From Takifugu bimaculatus (Eukaryota; Chordata; Actinopteri; Tetraodontiformes; Tetraodontidae): a stretch of DNA of 64,000 nucleotides. Position 1 is the first letter of the stretch; every line of letters begins with the position of its first letter. The notes below the pieces were generated by a model that was not told where the DNA came from, did no database searches, and saw only the letters and a program-made list of their open reading frames with translations. This document shows, piece after piece, positions 11,866-26,200 of this stretch. Made by a program: the position numbers and the translations under genes. Location: assembly GCA_004026145.2 (NCBI GenBank), contig CP034975.1:12029418-12093417 (forward strand). The letters are read 5' to 3'.

Positions 11866-14800
11866 CGTCTTGTGGTTCTTCAGATTTTTGGGGAGTATAA
11901 TGGACTCTCTCGTTGCCCTCAGCATAAAGTAACGAGCTAAAATCACCAGATGGACACTTGGAAGAGCAGTAAAATACACCTGGAATTACTCTGTTACTTT
12001 GGAAATTAACTATCAGATGAACTATCACAGATGTGTCGCAGTAATAATCAGATAACGTGTCGGTTTGTTAGTGTAAAACGTGTGACAGATTTAAGGAACT
12101 AATTGATCCCAAAATACAGAGATGAGGTTCATATTAGAAGGTTTTATTGAGCTGAAACCAAAACTCAAGTTTCAGGATTACTGGTGACCTGGTCAGCAGA
12201 AAACACTGGTAGAAATACAAGCAACGGAATTTCACTTCTTCCTCTGAAGATTTGAGAACTCCCCGAATTAATGGCTTTTCCTGACGGCGCTCTGCAGATT
12301 TAAGCAGGTGACATAGATCCCAGTCAAACCACTGCGACCTTTACAGGTTCCAGCTGCCTTTGGTGGCCTCTGTGTGTCTCCATCTCCACATTCCAGTGCC
12401 TCGGCCGAGGCCTGTGAGCCTGTGTGGGCTGCAGAGACCAGGTCAATCCTCCTTTAACAGGCGCTCTCGTTGTCTTTGATTTCCATTGATCCTGTTGTCA
12501 CATCAAAGGAGATGAAAGTTTGTGGATTTTGAATCATCCTGGTACTGTTGTGGGCAGCGGGAGGGTTACAGGACGCTCCTGAGTGTCCTGATGCAGCTGG
12601 AGGAATGCCTGAAGGCGCCCAGAGTGAGTTCTTTCAGCTCCAGCCTGAAACATCCAGACAGGTTTGTTTAAGCCATTTGAAATGTGAGCATAAACCTGAT
12701 CCATGTATTTACTGCGAGTGTTCTTCGAGAATAAAATTTACTGGACAGGAATCGGAGTTTAATTTGTAATCCCCCGAGCGCCATAAAGACACCGTCCAAC
12801 ACGAAGCAGAACATCATCACCGGGTCCGTCCGTGTTTATGAAACACACACCTTGAGCAGGTTGCTCGGCAATTCAGATGATGTAAACCAAACAAAGCCGC
12901 GTTGCATAACAGAACCGTCGCGGGCTTGTTTACACGGACGTGTTTTGATGTCGGTGTTCCGTAAGGGTGGAACGTTGTAGCTGCAGGTAGCGCGGCAACA
13001 AAGAGGGACACAAATATTTGGAAATATGTTTCTCGTGGTGCTCATTTGTTCTCCTGACGCCGTTCGATGCAAAACAACACCCAATTCCTCAGAAAACAGA
13101 CTCTTTTTGATGCATAAATGTCATCAGCATTTAACTGATTTGACCCCTTGTTCTCAAAAAAGTCAAAAGCCTGTTCCGATGCACCGGCTCACACCTGGAC
13201 GACCCTACTGGAGGCGTCCCAGTCTGACGTTAAAGTTCAAACAACCAGCTGTTCCTCAGGATTGATGCCGCTGTCATCGTTTTCTGTTATTGAAGAAAGC
13301 AGCAGAATTTGCCAGATACCCCAAGAGGTCTTCTCAAATGATTTCACCACCAGCTAAAGGGTCACGTCCCCGGCGACCCGGCAGATGATGATCATGTGAT
13401 CTTGGTGGAACTGGTTTGCCTGGAGCCACATTCACCCACCAGAACACTGGTGGAGGTCTGGTTCTCGTTTGCCGTGTTGGTTTTATGGCTGTGATATTTA
13501 TAGGCCTCCATCTCAGAATTGAGCAGGTGGAACCAGCAAAAATGTCAGCGTGTGACGACGTGTTTGCAATTAGACGAAGAAATGAAAACACGTCCGGCTG
13601 GAACAACTACAACATCGCTTGGAATCCAATAGCAACCAATCATAGAAGTCAAAGTGAAGATGAAAATGTGAGAATTTAATACTTAAGTAAAGGTTATAAC
13701 ACATTTTACGTTTAAAATAAAGCGCTTAAATCTGCTGAACTCACACGAGCGAAAGCAGATTTTCACCTTTTTACCTGTTGCAAAGACAAAATTCACTTTG
13801 TGAGATAATAGAGTTATTTTCGGAGCAATTTCCTCTCATTTCCATTTTAATCGTCCTCTCTATTTTGAATACTATCGTCCTACTGAGTGAAAAGGAGCCG
13901 GAATTCTAAAAGAATCAGCTTGAGATGTGCCGATGGAAGGTTGGACACTTCTGCATGTGGAATAATCTCCAGCTGCATCAGCACTTTCTATAGGTTCTGT
14001 TGCCGGCTGGGCGCGAAGCAGGTCCACCGTTTGGGGGCTTGGCCTCCCGCTGGGCTGTCTCCAGCTGCTGACAAGTGTGCGATGTATTTTCTGCAGATGC
14101 TCCGGTTACACGGGCAGATCCCACCATCTATCATGACCGTGAGCTGTCCTGTAAAGCTGTGCAGTCGTTTCGACTGTAGGTGCGATGTTGACCTCCGCCA
14201 AAGGACTCTGGCAGTCTCATGCTGGAGCTACGCTCCCAGTTTCCAGGTTGTGAAACCCAAAACTGGTTCTGAACGACACAGCTTGACAGCACTCGTAAGG
14301 TCGTCCTTCTGGATTTGCGGACACACTAGACACAGTTTCCCTCCGAGCAACTCTGCCTCCTGCCTTTGTTTTCAACTGGATTATTATTATTTTTTTGGGG
14401 AGGGGGGGTGAATTTGGCTTCTTGGTGCCACTCCTCAGCCAGCACATAGTTCTCCTCACACTTGGGTCAGACCCGATATGATCTTCCCTGCCTGTGAAAT
14501 TCAGTCAAAACAGAAATTAGCTGTGTTTTCTTCCCTTCACATTAGCAACCCCCCCCCACACCCACACACACACACACACACGCACACACACACACACACA
14601 CCTCTGCCAGCCTCCTTCTGCAGAATTGACAGTGTGGAGCTGAAGCCGGAGCCAGCGGTGCTTTATGGGACCGTGCAGACGCGCACGGCCATTTAAAGAA
14701 AAACCTGTCTGGTCCCCATTTGACATTTTTACATCCAAACACCAAATCACAGGAGCAGCAGCAGCACGGAAGAATTTAAGACCTCCAAGAAAGGTTTGTT

Positions 14801-15282
14801 GCATAACAGAAAGTGTTCAGGTTTGGAGAGCAGAGCGGGAGACGTGCATCAAGACCACCTTTAAGACAGCAGCTTTCGTAAGAGTATAATTTATTAGATG
14901 CGTGTGGGCACGAAAGGGAGCAGCACGTTTGTCACACACAGCGTGCGCTCTTATAAATAAGTGCTCTTGTGACTCTTGTGACAGTTTGCATGATGTCACC
15001 AGCAGAGTGTGACAAAGAAAACCAGGCAGCAGGGCAACTAATGGACATCTGAGCAGCTGCGGTGCACGTTGGTCCAGCACGGGCTGCAGTGTGGTTGGTT
15101 CTGGGGGCCGTCTGAGCCGGTCCCACGTGAGGGTCGAGCAGAAACCGCACATGCTGGTCAGCTGTGAAGCACCTTCAATCAAAGCTCACAGCAGTAGATG
15201 GATTTCTCCTCTCATCTACAAAGAATGGGGTCTCTATCTGCACCCCCCCCCACACACACACACATAGACATCCTTCTATGCT

Positions 15283-15428
15283 TCTATCTTTGTAGGGACA
15301 TAATGCCAGTTACCCAGCTCCTGACCCTGACCCTACAGCCAATTCCTTTGAAGTTGTGAGGACCAGCCAATATATCCTCTTTGCTAGTAGAAGGCACATT
15401 TGGGTACTCAGTGTGTAGCAAGTACAAG

Positions 15429-15465
<37 letters not shown>

Positions 15466-15477
15466 CACACACACACC
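15283..15477 (-). repeat. dispersed repeat copy ending in a CA/GT array
   Basis: On the minus strand it contains ggctggtcctcacaacttca, then a GTCCCTACAAAGATAGAAG-type segment before the dinucleotide array. The same 20-mer occurs on the plus strand at about 36672-36691 in an rdx intron, where the copy also runs towards a GT tract. This indicates one repeat family. Confidence 0.55.
15430..15477. repeat. (CA)n microsatellite
   Basis: About 45 bp of CA with one interruption, at the end of the dispersed repeat copy. Confidence 0.9.
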
Positions 15478-16284
15478 TCAAACAAGTCCTCATATTAACA
15501 GACGACCAGCAACAGGCGGTGCTTTCTAGTTTTGTCCCTTTCAAGTGTGTGCTGGTGAACAGGGGTCAGAGGGCAAACGGACCGTTGCTGAGATCAAAGG
15601 AAACAAGAGCAGGCCAAACTTTTAGCCACCAAACATCTCGTTTCTGTTCTGGCCCAATAAATTCCTGAGTGAAAATAGACATTCATGGATAACCGGAGCA
15701 GGATCTTTGGTGAGGATTGTCCACGTTTGGCAGCTCAGAAAAAGAGAAGCAGACAGGAGAGGGGAGACCGGGGCAGGTGATGGGGGAAGGGGGGGGGGGG
15801 GGGGGGTGACCTATGAGCAAGGCAGAGGAGCGATGCCACCCCCTCGAGCCAGCAGGAAATCTTCAAAAGCGAGCAACGACACCGACACCCAGCGTCCCTT
15901 TTTGATGACAGAAGGTGCCTGTTGAAACATCGAAGAGGCAGAACGTTGCGTTTATTTTGGCGTGTTTGGTCAGGGGGGAGCAACATGCTGGTTATGAGCT
16001 TCCATAAAATCCTTTATATCCACAAACTCTAAGCTGCTCGTAGCGTTAAGCTCCGCCCACTGTCAGAGGTCAGTCACGGCCCAAATGAACCGAATGACAC
16101 AACTGCTCCAAACCAACGAGGAGCACAGAACATCATCATCATGAGGGTCGACCTCCTCTTCCCTCCCTGTTGGTCCCTCTCACTCTGAACCATCGCAGCA
16201 TGAACACCTCCAAACATTCCTGCGTCCCTTCACAGGCCACTCAAGACAGATTTCTCCTAATTTCCTGGATTTGTCACCAGGGTC

Positions 16285-16326
<42 letters not shown>

Positions 16327-16662
16327 TGTAAATGTACTTTCAGTTTTCAGCAGATATCAGGCGCACTTAGTACTAGAGGAACATTTTCCAGTCTTCACCA
16401 GCTTCCTCAGTCCTGTGGAGGGATTTAATCCACAAATCCCCTCAAACCTGATTAATGTGATCACTGTAAGTGGCCCCGACAGGATTCCGCCCTGATCAGT
16501 AAAACTAATATTCAGATATGTGTCGATATGTGATGGGACTATAATCTATGGGGGTGGCCCATTTTCAATTGGTGCCCGGCACAGCAGTTGTCACAGTTGC
16601 CGTGGAAACCAGAGGTCACCGACCTGTTTGGTGGGATTAAAATCAGATTACCAAAATGTCCT

Positions 16663-16695
<33 letters not shown>

Positions 16696-18439
16696 ATAGA
16701 AAGGCTTTAAGCTTTTAAATAGGGTTGAGAAGGTCTTGGTTGCTGCACAGGCACCGTTTGAGCTTTAAAGTTTGATTAACAATGTCAATTTACCACTTTG
16801 AGGAGCCAAACAGGAGCTGGGGCTCGGTATTTAGGAGATTCCCTCTTTGTTTGTGCGGTCTGGGGACGTCTTCGTGCATGTGGCAGAACCAACAAGGAGA
16901 ATCAAGGAGGAGATGCGTTCGTATCCAGAAACCGAGCCCCCCCACTTCCCAGACAGGAACGCTCCCTGTTTGGTCTGACGAAACCCAACATTCCTCATAG
17001 TTTCCTCCCTCTGTCTGAAAAAAAACCCCCCAACCTTCTGAGTGACATTTTGGAAACTGGGAATGAAAAGGATAGCAGCCTGACGGGGATATGTAAACTT
17101 CATCAGCTCTTCCTCAGCATCCAACTTTATTTGGCAAAAATCGGCCGCGGAAAAAAAAATCTCTGATCCTGATCGACTCCGGTCGGGATCGACGTGATTT
17201 AAAGGCGTACAAACAAATGTATTATCAGCTCCATGCCTCCACGTAGGGAAACACATAATATTCTCTTTAGCTATAATGCACAGATATGAAACAGTGGATG
17301 GATCCTGGCTGTAAACCTGTAAACAGGGTGTAGAGGGAGGGATTCCTCAGCTCCTGGGTGAAGGTTTGAGCACGTGCGTGCAGGACGTCTCCTGGAGAAG
17401 ATGAATGGCAGCGTTGAGCCAGAAGCCGTCAGGTCGCTCCTACACAGCGATCAGCGTCGGACGTCATCCACGAACACGGGTTCGTGTTTCTCCCCGGCTC
17501 ACGTGGGGATACGAGGGGCCAAGCGCAGGCCCTCCTGACGGCATCACTCCCACGGTAACATCTGCCATGTTGGATCCGCAGGGAACCGTGTGAACGCCTC
17601 CGCGTGGCAGCAAATTAGGCCCCCGTTTGTACGAAAGGGGAAAGCGAGACACGACGGCTTTGAAAGAGGGTTGAAGCGATTAATCCTCTTAATTGTTCGT
17701 GGCACCGCTTTTGTCTGCAGAGGAAAGAAAACATGGAAAGGAGGAGTCGTCGGAGTGAGGAGACACGGTGGAAATGAAAACAAGGAGCAAAGAGGCGCTC
17801 ATGAGTCTCAGTTAGTAGCGTCAAAGAGCTGAACTCCCAGCTGACCGGGTCGAGGCGGGCAAGACAACAGCAGCGGCAACAACAGCCACTTCCAATCCGG
17901 AGCAAAGCCGACCGTCCTTCTCTTCATCCGTAGCGGCGGCGCGATGAAAAAGCCAGACGTGAACGGGCATCTGCTCAGCCTCAGCCGGCGATAACAGATC
18001 GGAGGTCTGTAATTCTTCCTCCAGCAGCCCCACACGTGTTGTTCTTGGCACGGCCGGGACGCTTTTCCAAACTCTCACATTGTTATGTTGTTTTTAGTAG
18101 GAAACAAAAGAGATGCAGGTGTGTGTGTGTGTGTGTGTGTGTGTGGACATAAAATCTATGCACAAAAACACAGTACTCAGTGTAACTGCAGCTCTCTGCA
18201 GGGTCCACGCAGCTGCCAAAGAAAAGATAGAAATGATGTTTGAAAAATAAAGGCCCTTATCAACAGAACGGGGGGGGGAGGGGGTAGGAGCAGGTCTGCT
18301 TGTTTTATTTGTGTTTGCCCCCCCCCCCAAAGGTGTTGTATGTCCATCATTCCCAACCAAACAATGGGCCGCCGGTCCATCAGAGACCATCCATTGGGCC
18401 ACTCAGCTTTCACACTGAGGCGTCAGTAGCAGCGACCCG

Positions 18440-18510
18440 ACGTGCACGTGTTTGGACTGTGGGAGGAAACTGGAGCACCGAGAGGATACCCAAGCACGAT
18501 CCGGTACAGA
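18440..18510 (+). repeat. decayed teleost dispersed repeat fragment
   Basis: Contains ttggactgtgggaggaaact followed by ggagcacc, matching the core of the longer repeat at 54472-54862 (ttggactgtgggaggaagcc, then ggagcacc). Only about 40 bases align clearly. Confidence 0.5.
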
Positions 18511-19101
18511 GGCCCAGAGCTGGACCGTTCTGGGAACCGCTGCTCCCCCTGGTCTCCCCCGACAAACCCAATTTATAGAACCGTCATCAGGAAATGACGC
18601 AACTTGCGCCTCTTTTTAGTAAAATATTTACAACAGAAACACTGTTAATGTCTGCAGGGACGGTTCCGACCCACTACTTTCAGTTTACTGCCCTCATTTC
18701 AGACGCGATCAACAAGCACGATGACGTCAACGGGGGATGAAAGAGAACCCAAAGTTTAATCAGAAATGCGCTGTTCTACATCCTCGCGTTCGACAAGTCT
18801 CTTAAATTCCTCTGCGATGGGGGGGGGGGGGCATCTGTGCGCCACCTCCATTGGTGGATCAAAAAAGGCGCGTGTGCACGCTGCGCGCACGTCATACACC
18901 GAGAATCTGCGCGTTCTGCCCTTCCTTCGTACACATAATGTAAATGACGCAAAAAGTGTGGGATTACATCCAAGCCAACGTCACGTGGGGAGTAAAGAAA
19001 AAGAAATAGGTAATTTTGGAAAGACAGATGAGATTTGAGGGTTTAAACAGATGCAGGAAGTTTTTATGTGTCCACAATGATTATAGATGTTTTGTTTTTG
19101 A

Positions 19102-19105
<4 letters not shown>

Positions 19106-19169
<64 letters not shown>
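19106..19169. repeat. (CA)n microsatellite
   Basis: About 64 bp of CA repeats in the arhgap20-rdx intergenic region. Confidence 0.95.
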
Positions 19170-19170
<1 letters not shown>

Positions 19171-21452
19171 GCAAATGGACTCAAACAAAGTGCTGACTTT
19201 CTCTCTCTCGCTCTCTTTCCAGGAAAGACGATGTTATCATTCCGATACCAAATTAGGTCAGAGCTGTTGGACGGAGAGCGTGGATGGAGGCTGAGGAGGC
19301 AGCAAGAACGTGACCTTGGCAACGACATTGGGCGAGTTTACCTGGGAAGGAGACGTACGTTTTATATGGAATATTTTCACATCTGGAAATCATTCGTGTT
19401 TGTGAAACTGCCTTTCCACCATTATAAAGTCCCCAGAACTATAGGAAGACCAGGTAATCCCGGGGTCATTTCTGAGCTCCAGAACCGCTGGGGACTTCCT
19501 GCCTGGCTTCCTGACCCACACGGTGCCGTCGTTCAGCCAGTTATCTTCAGAGAAGTGTCTGAGATAACCTGCTTTTTACACCAGAGGCGCTGCTTTGGAG
19601 TCGAGTTGAGGAGATTATTTACTGCCTGCTCGCTCCCTCCTCTCCTGCCTTTTGTCACTTTGAGTTTCCATTTCATCCTCTTTTCACGTTAATCTTTCTT
19701 TCCTTCCACCTCCCCCTCGCTGCTCTGCTGGCCACAGCTCTTTGAAGTTGTTATTCCACCATATAAAGCCTTGGAAACACTGACGCTGCCGAGATACGAC
19801 GCGGGCCACATGTCGCTGATGACTGACGAGGTGCATTAGAAAGTGAGGAAAACTGGGTCTGAGGCGAGCCGGGCCGTCTGTAGATCACCAAACCCCAGGA
19901 ACCTTTGTGAAGACAACCTTCCACAAGATTCCGAAAGCTCTGTGATCTCAGCGGGGAAGGTTGTTTTCTCCTTTTGTATTGATTTGAAGTCTAATTGCTG
20001 CTTCTTTACAGGGATAATTGCAAACTGCTCGTTGTACAAGAACTTCTTCACTAGAAATTCTGCCTTTAGTGATTGTTGACATTCCATCATAGCCTGGAGG
20101 ATTATGGGAACAGTATCGGACTCAATCCCTCATCCGTCCTGTGGTGGTAAAAACTCCAGGAGGAGGAGATGGTGCCGGATGACGTCACTATTTCAGTTAG
20201 CACGGTGGTCGGATGAACAATGTTTCAGCTTCATTGTGACACTTCCGCGCTGTCGGAACTTTCAGCAGGGCACAGGAACCTTTGGAGGAACCTCAGGTGA
20301 TTCAGTTCTGGGTGGACTTCAGCTGCAGGTTGCAACATGATATTTCATAACTAAGTGGGAAGGTTCGGTACACAAGAGTGCTGTGGACAAACGGGCCCAG
20401 GGCCGATTCTGTTCATCTGATGGTGAACAGGAACCTTTTCTTTGATGGGGGAGAACTAAAGCTTGCTTTTTGTCTAAAATGCCAAACCCTGAACCTTTAC
20501 AAAATACATTAGCAGGAGGAAAAGGACATTAAAGGAAGGAAGGAAAAGCCTTTAATAATATAAGACAGTTCTGGGAGCTTAAATGCAGTTTTCAAAATGT
20601 TCCTGGGTTCATTCAGAATTCCTCAGCTGGAAAATTGGCCACAATTGGAAAAATTGACAATTTGAAGTTTAAGTCTGTAGAAATTGTGTAAAGCATCAGG
20701 TTTGGTCCAGTAAAAGGACTAAAGTCCTGGAAAGTCCTACGAAAACATCACGTGACCTGCTGGCAGAGCCAAAGCCCGTCCAGCTCTGCCAGAACTGGAC
20801 ACCCAAACACGGCTCGTGTACCTGACAAGAGAATCCAGATGATATCTGGAGCTACGGGTTTACTGTCTATTCCGTCAACAACAAAAAATAAGAGGCTGCA
20901 TCATTATTTTAAACAATTCTCACAATAAAATCAAGTTCACCCTGAGAATAGTTGAATTTCTTAACTGAAAATAACTTTCATCTTCAACAATTAGATTATG
21001 TCGACTTAAATAGAAACAAACTATGACTCTATAACAGACTCTGACAGGAGGACAAATCACAGCTCCGCATCTCCTTTATTTGCTCTCACCCTCATTTATC
21101 ATCCTCAACATACTTTGCCCAAACACCTCCATGTGCAAACACGTTATTACTATAGTGAACGCAGGACAACTCACACCTCTGTTGACTTTAATACTAAGAG
21201 TTCGCTCCGAAGTCTAAACGGCTCAAAATAAACGAGGGGAACAAGCGGTGATCGCAAAACTGGGGATTTGCTTCCACCTTGCGGACACTTTGTGGAAACA
21301 TCAGAAGGTTTAAGGAAAATAATATATTCTAACACGCTCGAATAATACAGAGACAATTGAGCTTCAATAAATGAAAAGACAAGTGTTATGTTTATTAAAC
21401 ATGGAACTGCAAGTATCCGTTATGTATATATGCATGTCTGTATGTGTATATG

Positions 21453-21509
21453 TATTATTATTATTATTATTATTATTAGTAGTAGTAGTAGTAGTAGTAG
21501 TAGGAGTAG

Positions 21510-21553
<44 letters not shown>
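21453..21553. repeat. compound trinucleotide repeat (ATT)n-(AGT)n
   Basis: About eight ATT units pass directly into about 25 AGT units, with an AGG variant in the middle. The long Ser, Val or Leu open frames across it are artefacts of the repeat. Confidence 0.95.
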
Positions 21554-22739
21554 CTATTGTTTTTGTTGTTAGTAGTTGTAGTTTCGGGTCATATTTATAC
21601 TGTATATTTGGACTATTGTTGTCGTGGTCATAAACGGCCACTAGGTGTCAGTGTTTTGCAAGAAACAGCCTCACTGGGTTTTACGTCATCAGCTAGCTTT
21701 ATGTGGGCATTAAAGTTAACAGGTGTTTATATGAACATATGTTCATTCTACATATTATGCACATATAAAATAGTTTTTCATTAGTCAAAGAAAAACATAA
21801 ATAAAATAAAAATAACCGTTATTGATAATAGCTGTCAATGTGTCAGTGTTGGTGGAACAGACCAGAGGCGAAGAGAATCAACCTTGTAGGTGCTGCATTA
21901 TGTGTCAATAGCCTGCAGACTGATGGAACCAAACCTAAAAACAGCCTTTGTTGTTTACCTATGGGTTCCTGAGCTCCATGATATTGATAAAATTATTAAT
22001 TTCAGACACTGGCATCGTGGAGTGATTACAGATGTCTCCTCATAACTTCAGGTTGAGGCAAAGCTGCATTAGAGTGACTCACAGTGGAAAGATGACACAC
22101 CGACCTCTCCTCCTCACGACTACGTGATCCCTGTTTCACAAGACTTTTGATTAAACATGTATTTATCATCAGGACGCTTCAGAGGAAACGGAAACAGCCC
22201 GTTAAAATCAAAAGATAACCTCCAGTGAACCACGTGGCTATTTCTCAAGAGTCTAAACATTTCATTTTAGAGGAAACGCTTATTATTTCTACTAAAAAGT
22301 AAGATTTTCAAATAAATTCTCTGTGACGAGAGCACGTGAATACACTCACATAAATATCAGTAAATAATATTGCTATTTTTGGTCATGTGACACATAATAC
22401 ACCACTGTATTCCTTACTAGAACTGGCTACTAAAATTATTTTTAAAAATATTTTTGGCAAAAGCTGCTTTTGTTTAGCTTGTTGTGACAATCGGGCAACA
22501 AACATCAATAAATAACAGCCAGATCTGACGGTCACAGCTATTACAGCTAATGCCAGTAAAGGAGATGAGATCTCTGGGGGGTGGGGGGGGTCCATTACAA
22601 GGACCCCGTCACCCCGTGGGCGGCCCTGACAGCCAAATGGCTACTGTTGTTGTCAAACACGGGGGTTCCTTTTGCTTGCCACCCCCTCCCCAACGCGTCT
22701 AAGTTTGGGGTTGAGAAGCCTCGTTTGGACTGAACCCAA

Positions 22740-23208
22740 ACGACCGAACCAACGTGCGCAGCCTTTACGTAACTGCGCGAGCGCATCCAGCGTCGCCCGA
22801 ATAAAGTGCGAGCTGACGCGGCCGCCGGAAGCGCCTCCGGGCTATAAAACAAAGTTCGGGCTCCTCTGGTTCGGTCTCTCGGGCTTCCCCGCTGGCGCGT
22901 CAGTGACGGAGGTGCGGTGGGGAGGTGCTGGCGGTGGATCCGCAGGACTTGGTTCACCACCACGCCTCATAACGGTGAAGTTGGTCAGCCATATTGACTG
23001 TCTGCACCTCTTCTCCGGCGGCAGCAGCCAGGCGGAGGAGTCTCCAGCAGCGAGCGGTCTCAGCGCGCAGCGCGTCCGGTCACCAGCGCAGAGGACGGCC
23101 AGGCGCTATTTTTACACGCCGTGGATATAAAAACTAGTGCTGCCTGCTGGAGGGGGGGGCGGGGGGGTTGACAGTTGGACGCATCCTCTGCGCAGCCAGG
23201 CGTTCGAG
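22740..23208 (+). promoter_or_regulatory. rdx: rdx promoter and non-coding first exon (inferred)
   Basis: A GC-rich, CpG-rich block with TATA-like sites (gctataaaac at 22841; tataaaaa near 23125) ends in a good donor, cgttcgag|gtgagtac, at 23208/23209. The rdx start codon lies in a tiny 12-nt coding segment 5.2 kb downstream behind an acceptor, so a non-coding first exon is required. This is the best candidate. The transcription start is not determined. Confidence 0.6.
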
Positions 23209-26200
23209 GTGAGTACGCTCTCATTTAAGCCGTTCAGATGAGGGAGGATTTATTTTCTTCTCTTGGCTGCGGGAGCGGATCGCGGTGTTTCTAAGCCGCC
23301 GCGTTGGTGACATCAAGTTATCTCGTATTTGACAGAACCGTGGTGCCGCCGGGGGCTCTTTATTTCTACCTTCATTCCGGCTTCTTGCGCGTTTCAGGAC
23401 GGGTGAGTGAACCGGTGTCACTTTGCGCCGCGGTGCCGTGTCAGCTATTACGCAACAGAAGCGGGCTAATTAGGTGCAAAATAATCACCGTAATGTCGGC
23501 TCGACTCGGGTATCTGCTGCTTTTCACGCATTCCCAACAGTTTTCTCCGCCAGCCCGCTTCGTCCACCTTGTTTATTTCACCGCTCGAGCGTGGACGTTA
23601 CCGGGTCCGTGCGGGTCCCGGGGGTGCGTTTTTAACCCCCGCCGCAAGTAAGCGAGCGGCTCTTTTGTCGAGCTCGGAGCGGAAACAATGTTTCTTGCGT
23701 GCTTTGCAACTTTTTTGAAGCGGCTCCTGCTGCTGACGGCGCGCCTTTTCTTTCTGGAACAGCAGCAGCAGCTAACGGACCATTTGGCGATAAGCGCGTT
23801 CACGGCCCTCTGTTGACGTTCGTGACGTGTCCGTTGGCGCTCTGAGCCTGCGGTCAGCTCAGATTCCGTTTATTATGTTTCTTTTTTCTTCCTTTTTTTT
23901 AAAACCACTGACAACTTTGATTGCGTGGCTTTGAGGCTTAATCTGGCGCCGGTTACCGGTTTGAAGCAGCAGGAGTTGAATGAATTATACTAGTTCCTGT
24001 TTGTCAGAGACGTGAGAAACAGACTTTTATGCAGCTAATGACGCAGTACTGTATTGCAGGCCGGTGGAGCCTTTGCGCAGACCCGTATTCGGTGCCATTA
24101 GGGCGCCCACACATGATGCTGGAGGTCCATCTGGCACAAACAGACGCTCCGGCGGCTTCGTGGAACTGGGGCCTCTGATTGGTCAGCTGTCGGGAAAGGA
24201 GCGATTCTATTGGCTCTCACGCCTGTCGGTCAAATCCTCCTGTTGCACCCGGCCCCGCCCCCTCGCGGAGGGACCAAATTACAACTCATTTGAGAGAGAG
24301 GCCGGTCCGCTTCATGCCATCAGATAGCTTTGATGGCTGGTTTTAGATTTCTCTCAGCTATTTTCTGCAACCTGTTGAACACACCGGTGGCTGTAGACCA
24401 GGGGAGGAGAATGTGAGGTCATACTGGTCGATACTGGTGGTAATGGCTGAATTATGGAGGCTCTTTTCTCTTATTATGCAGCTTTATGGCGGATCAACTT
24501 ACTTATGTAGTCAAATAACAATTATTTGGGCTGCAGAGATCAGGAAGTGCTCGTCATGTATGTAACTAAACACCTTTACTGCACTGTGGCATCATTCTGA
24601 GATATTTTGTATTTGCATCCACTTACATATGTCTGAATGAATTGTGTGGATTAAACCCGTAAATAGTGAAATATCTCCCCCGTTTACATCACATCACATT
24701 ATTGTATGTCTAATAATCACCTTTCTTTTGATGGACTTGTGCCAAACGAATGAAAAGAATGGCTCGTTTCAGAACACACAGGCATGATCTGGCCTTTTTT
24801 TTTCATCTTATTCTTCAGCGTCTCACCTCCGTCATCAATGGATCTGTTTGATTTCCCTCCTTTTCCTTTTTTACTCGGCCGCTGACTGAGTGAATTAGAC
24901 CTGATGAGCAGTGAAGAATGGAGGAAACATGAATTACATGGATTATCAGCAGCCTTTGACTCATTTCTGTGTTGATTTCAGAACAGCAAAGAGGAACTGA
25001 TGACGCCGTCATCTCAGATTTGAGCAATCACAACCATTTTCTCTAATTGTCTGTTTAGTCTCAGGAATAAATTCTGTCATATCGATAAAAGTTATTCATT
25101 CCTCATGAGTTTCTTCTAAAAATGAGAAGTTTCTGGTCTCTTTTCCACCATTTCTGGATTCAAACGCATCGATTCTCATCGTCCTCATTGTCATGATGTT
25201 AACTTGGAGGTTTGCTCACAATGTTGCTCCATATTTTCTTCTTCTTCCTCCTCTTTTTTATCACAGAAACCTTTGATTTTTGCCATTTGTCTGTCCTCGA
25301 ATCCAACATTTGAGTTAAGAAGCCCCTCCTTACCGCCCAAAGCCCCCCCAGCTTTAACAACATGGAATTAAAAGTGACACTCTGTGTGTGTGGGTTCAGC
25401 ATCGACACCCTGAACCAGCCATTTGTGCTCTCTGACGTTCCCTCCCGACACTGTTGAACAAACAGCCTTGTTGTCAGAGAGTTGTTACTATTTCCTGTTG
25501 CTGCAACAGTTGGTAGGTGCGGCGGTGCTGCTGTTCGGGGCTGGTTTCTCACATTTTGTCGGTTTTGTACCACATGTGTATTTACCTTCGTGAAGAAGAC
25601 TGAAAAAAGCACCATTTTCATATATTTCCACATCCATCGTGTCAGTCTTGAATCCAACGTGCGACTTTACTTCCAGCTTAGGGGACCTTTTGCGTTCTCT
25701 TGCGTTGCGTAGCCGTGACAGGTGTCAGAGTCTCTGCTGTGTAATAACTACGAGCCTTTTGCAGCGGAAAGCTGCTGCTGATAAGAAGGTGTGAAGACGC
25801 AGACTGAACACAGTTATTTTCTTCCCACCAGCTTTGGTTTAACACGATAAAAGAGTCAGTCGGTCTGATGACTGGAAGCTCGTCGCCACTGACTGTGGAA
25901 AATAGGTGAAATCCATGTAGAAAATCCCGAAAAACCTGCAGGATTTGTTATTTTTTTCTCCTGCTGTGCAACACAGCCAACGACGAGGATGAAAGAGTGA
26001 GACGTGCACAGAGAAGAGGTTGTTTCTGCATGAATGGAGACCTGGAAGCTGCATCCATTTGGGAGTGACAGACACACACAAGCAGGCCCTGGAGGCACAC
26101 GCATCCAGGTTTACGAGAAACAGCAGATTTATGCTGCAGGGCACACACACTGTAAAGCTCAGGGTGTGTGTGTGCGTGTGCGTGTGCGTGTGTGTGTGCA

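Larger units (their letters stand above)
11866..22740. other. arhgap20-rdx intergenic region, no gene recognised
   Basis: About 11 kb without a convincing coding exon on either strand; open frames are short or run through simple repeats. Contents: CA/GT arrays near 14566-14601, 15430-15477, 16290-16322, 16668-16693, 18118-18143 and 19106-19169; G runs near 15787-15806 and 18820-18832; a compound ATT/AGT array at 21453-21553; a dispersed-repeat fragment near 15283-15470; and a short decayed repeat near 18440-18510. In human, FDX1 lies between RDX and ARHGAP20; I found no ferredoxin coding sequence here. Enhancers could be present but cannot be recognised by eye. Confidence 0.6.

Noticed and set aside
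11866..22740. fdx1 expected by human synteny
   Set aside because: I looked for the ferredoxin Cys-rich motif among the frames here and found none.
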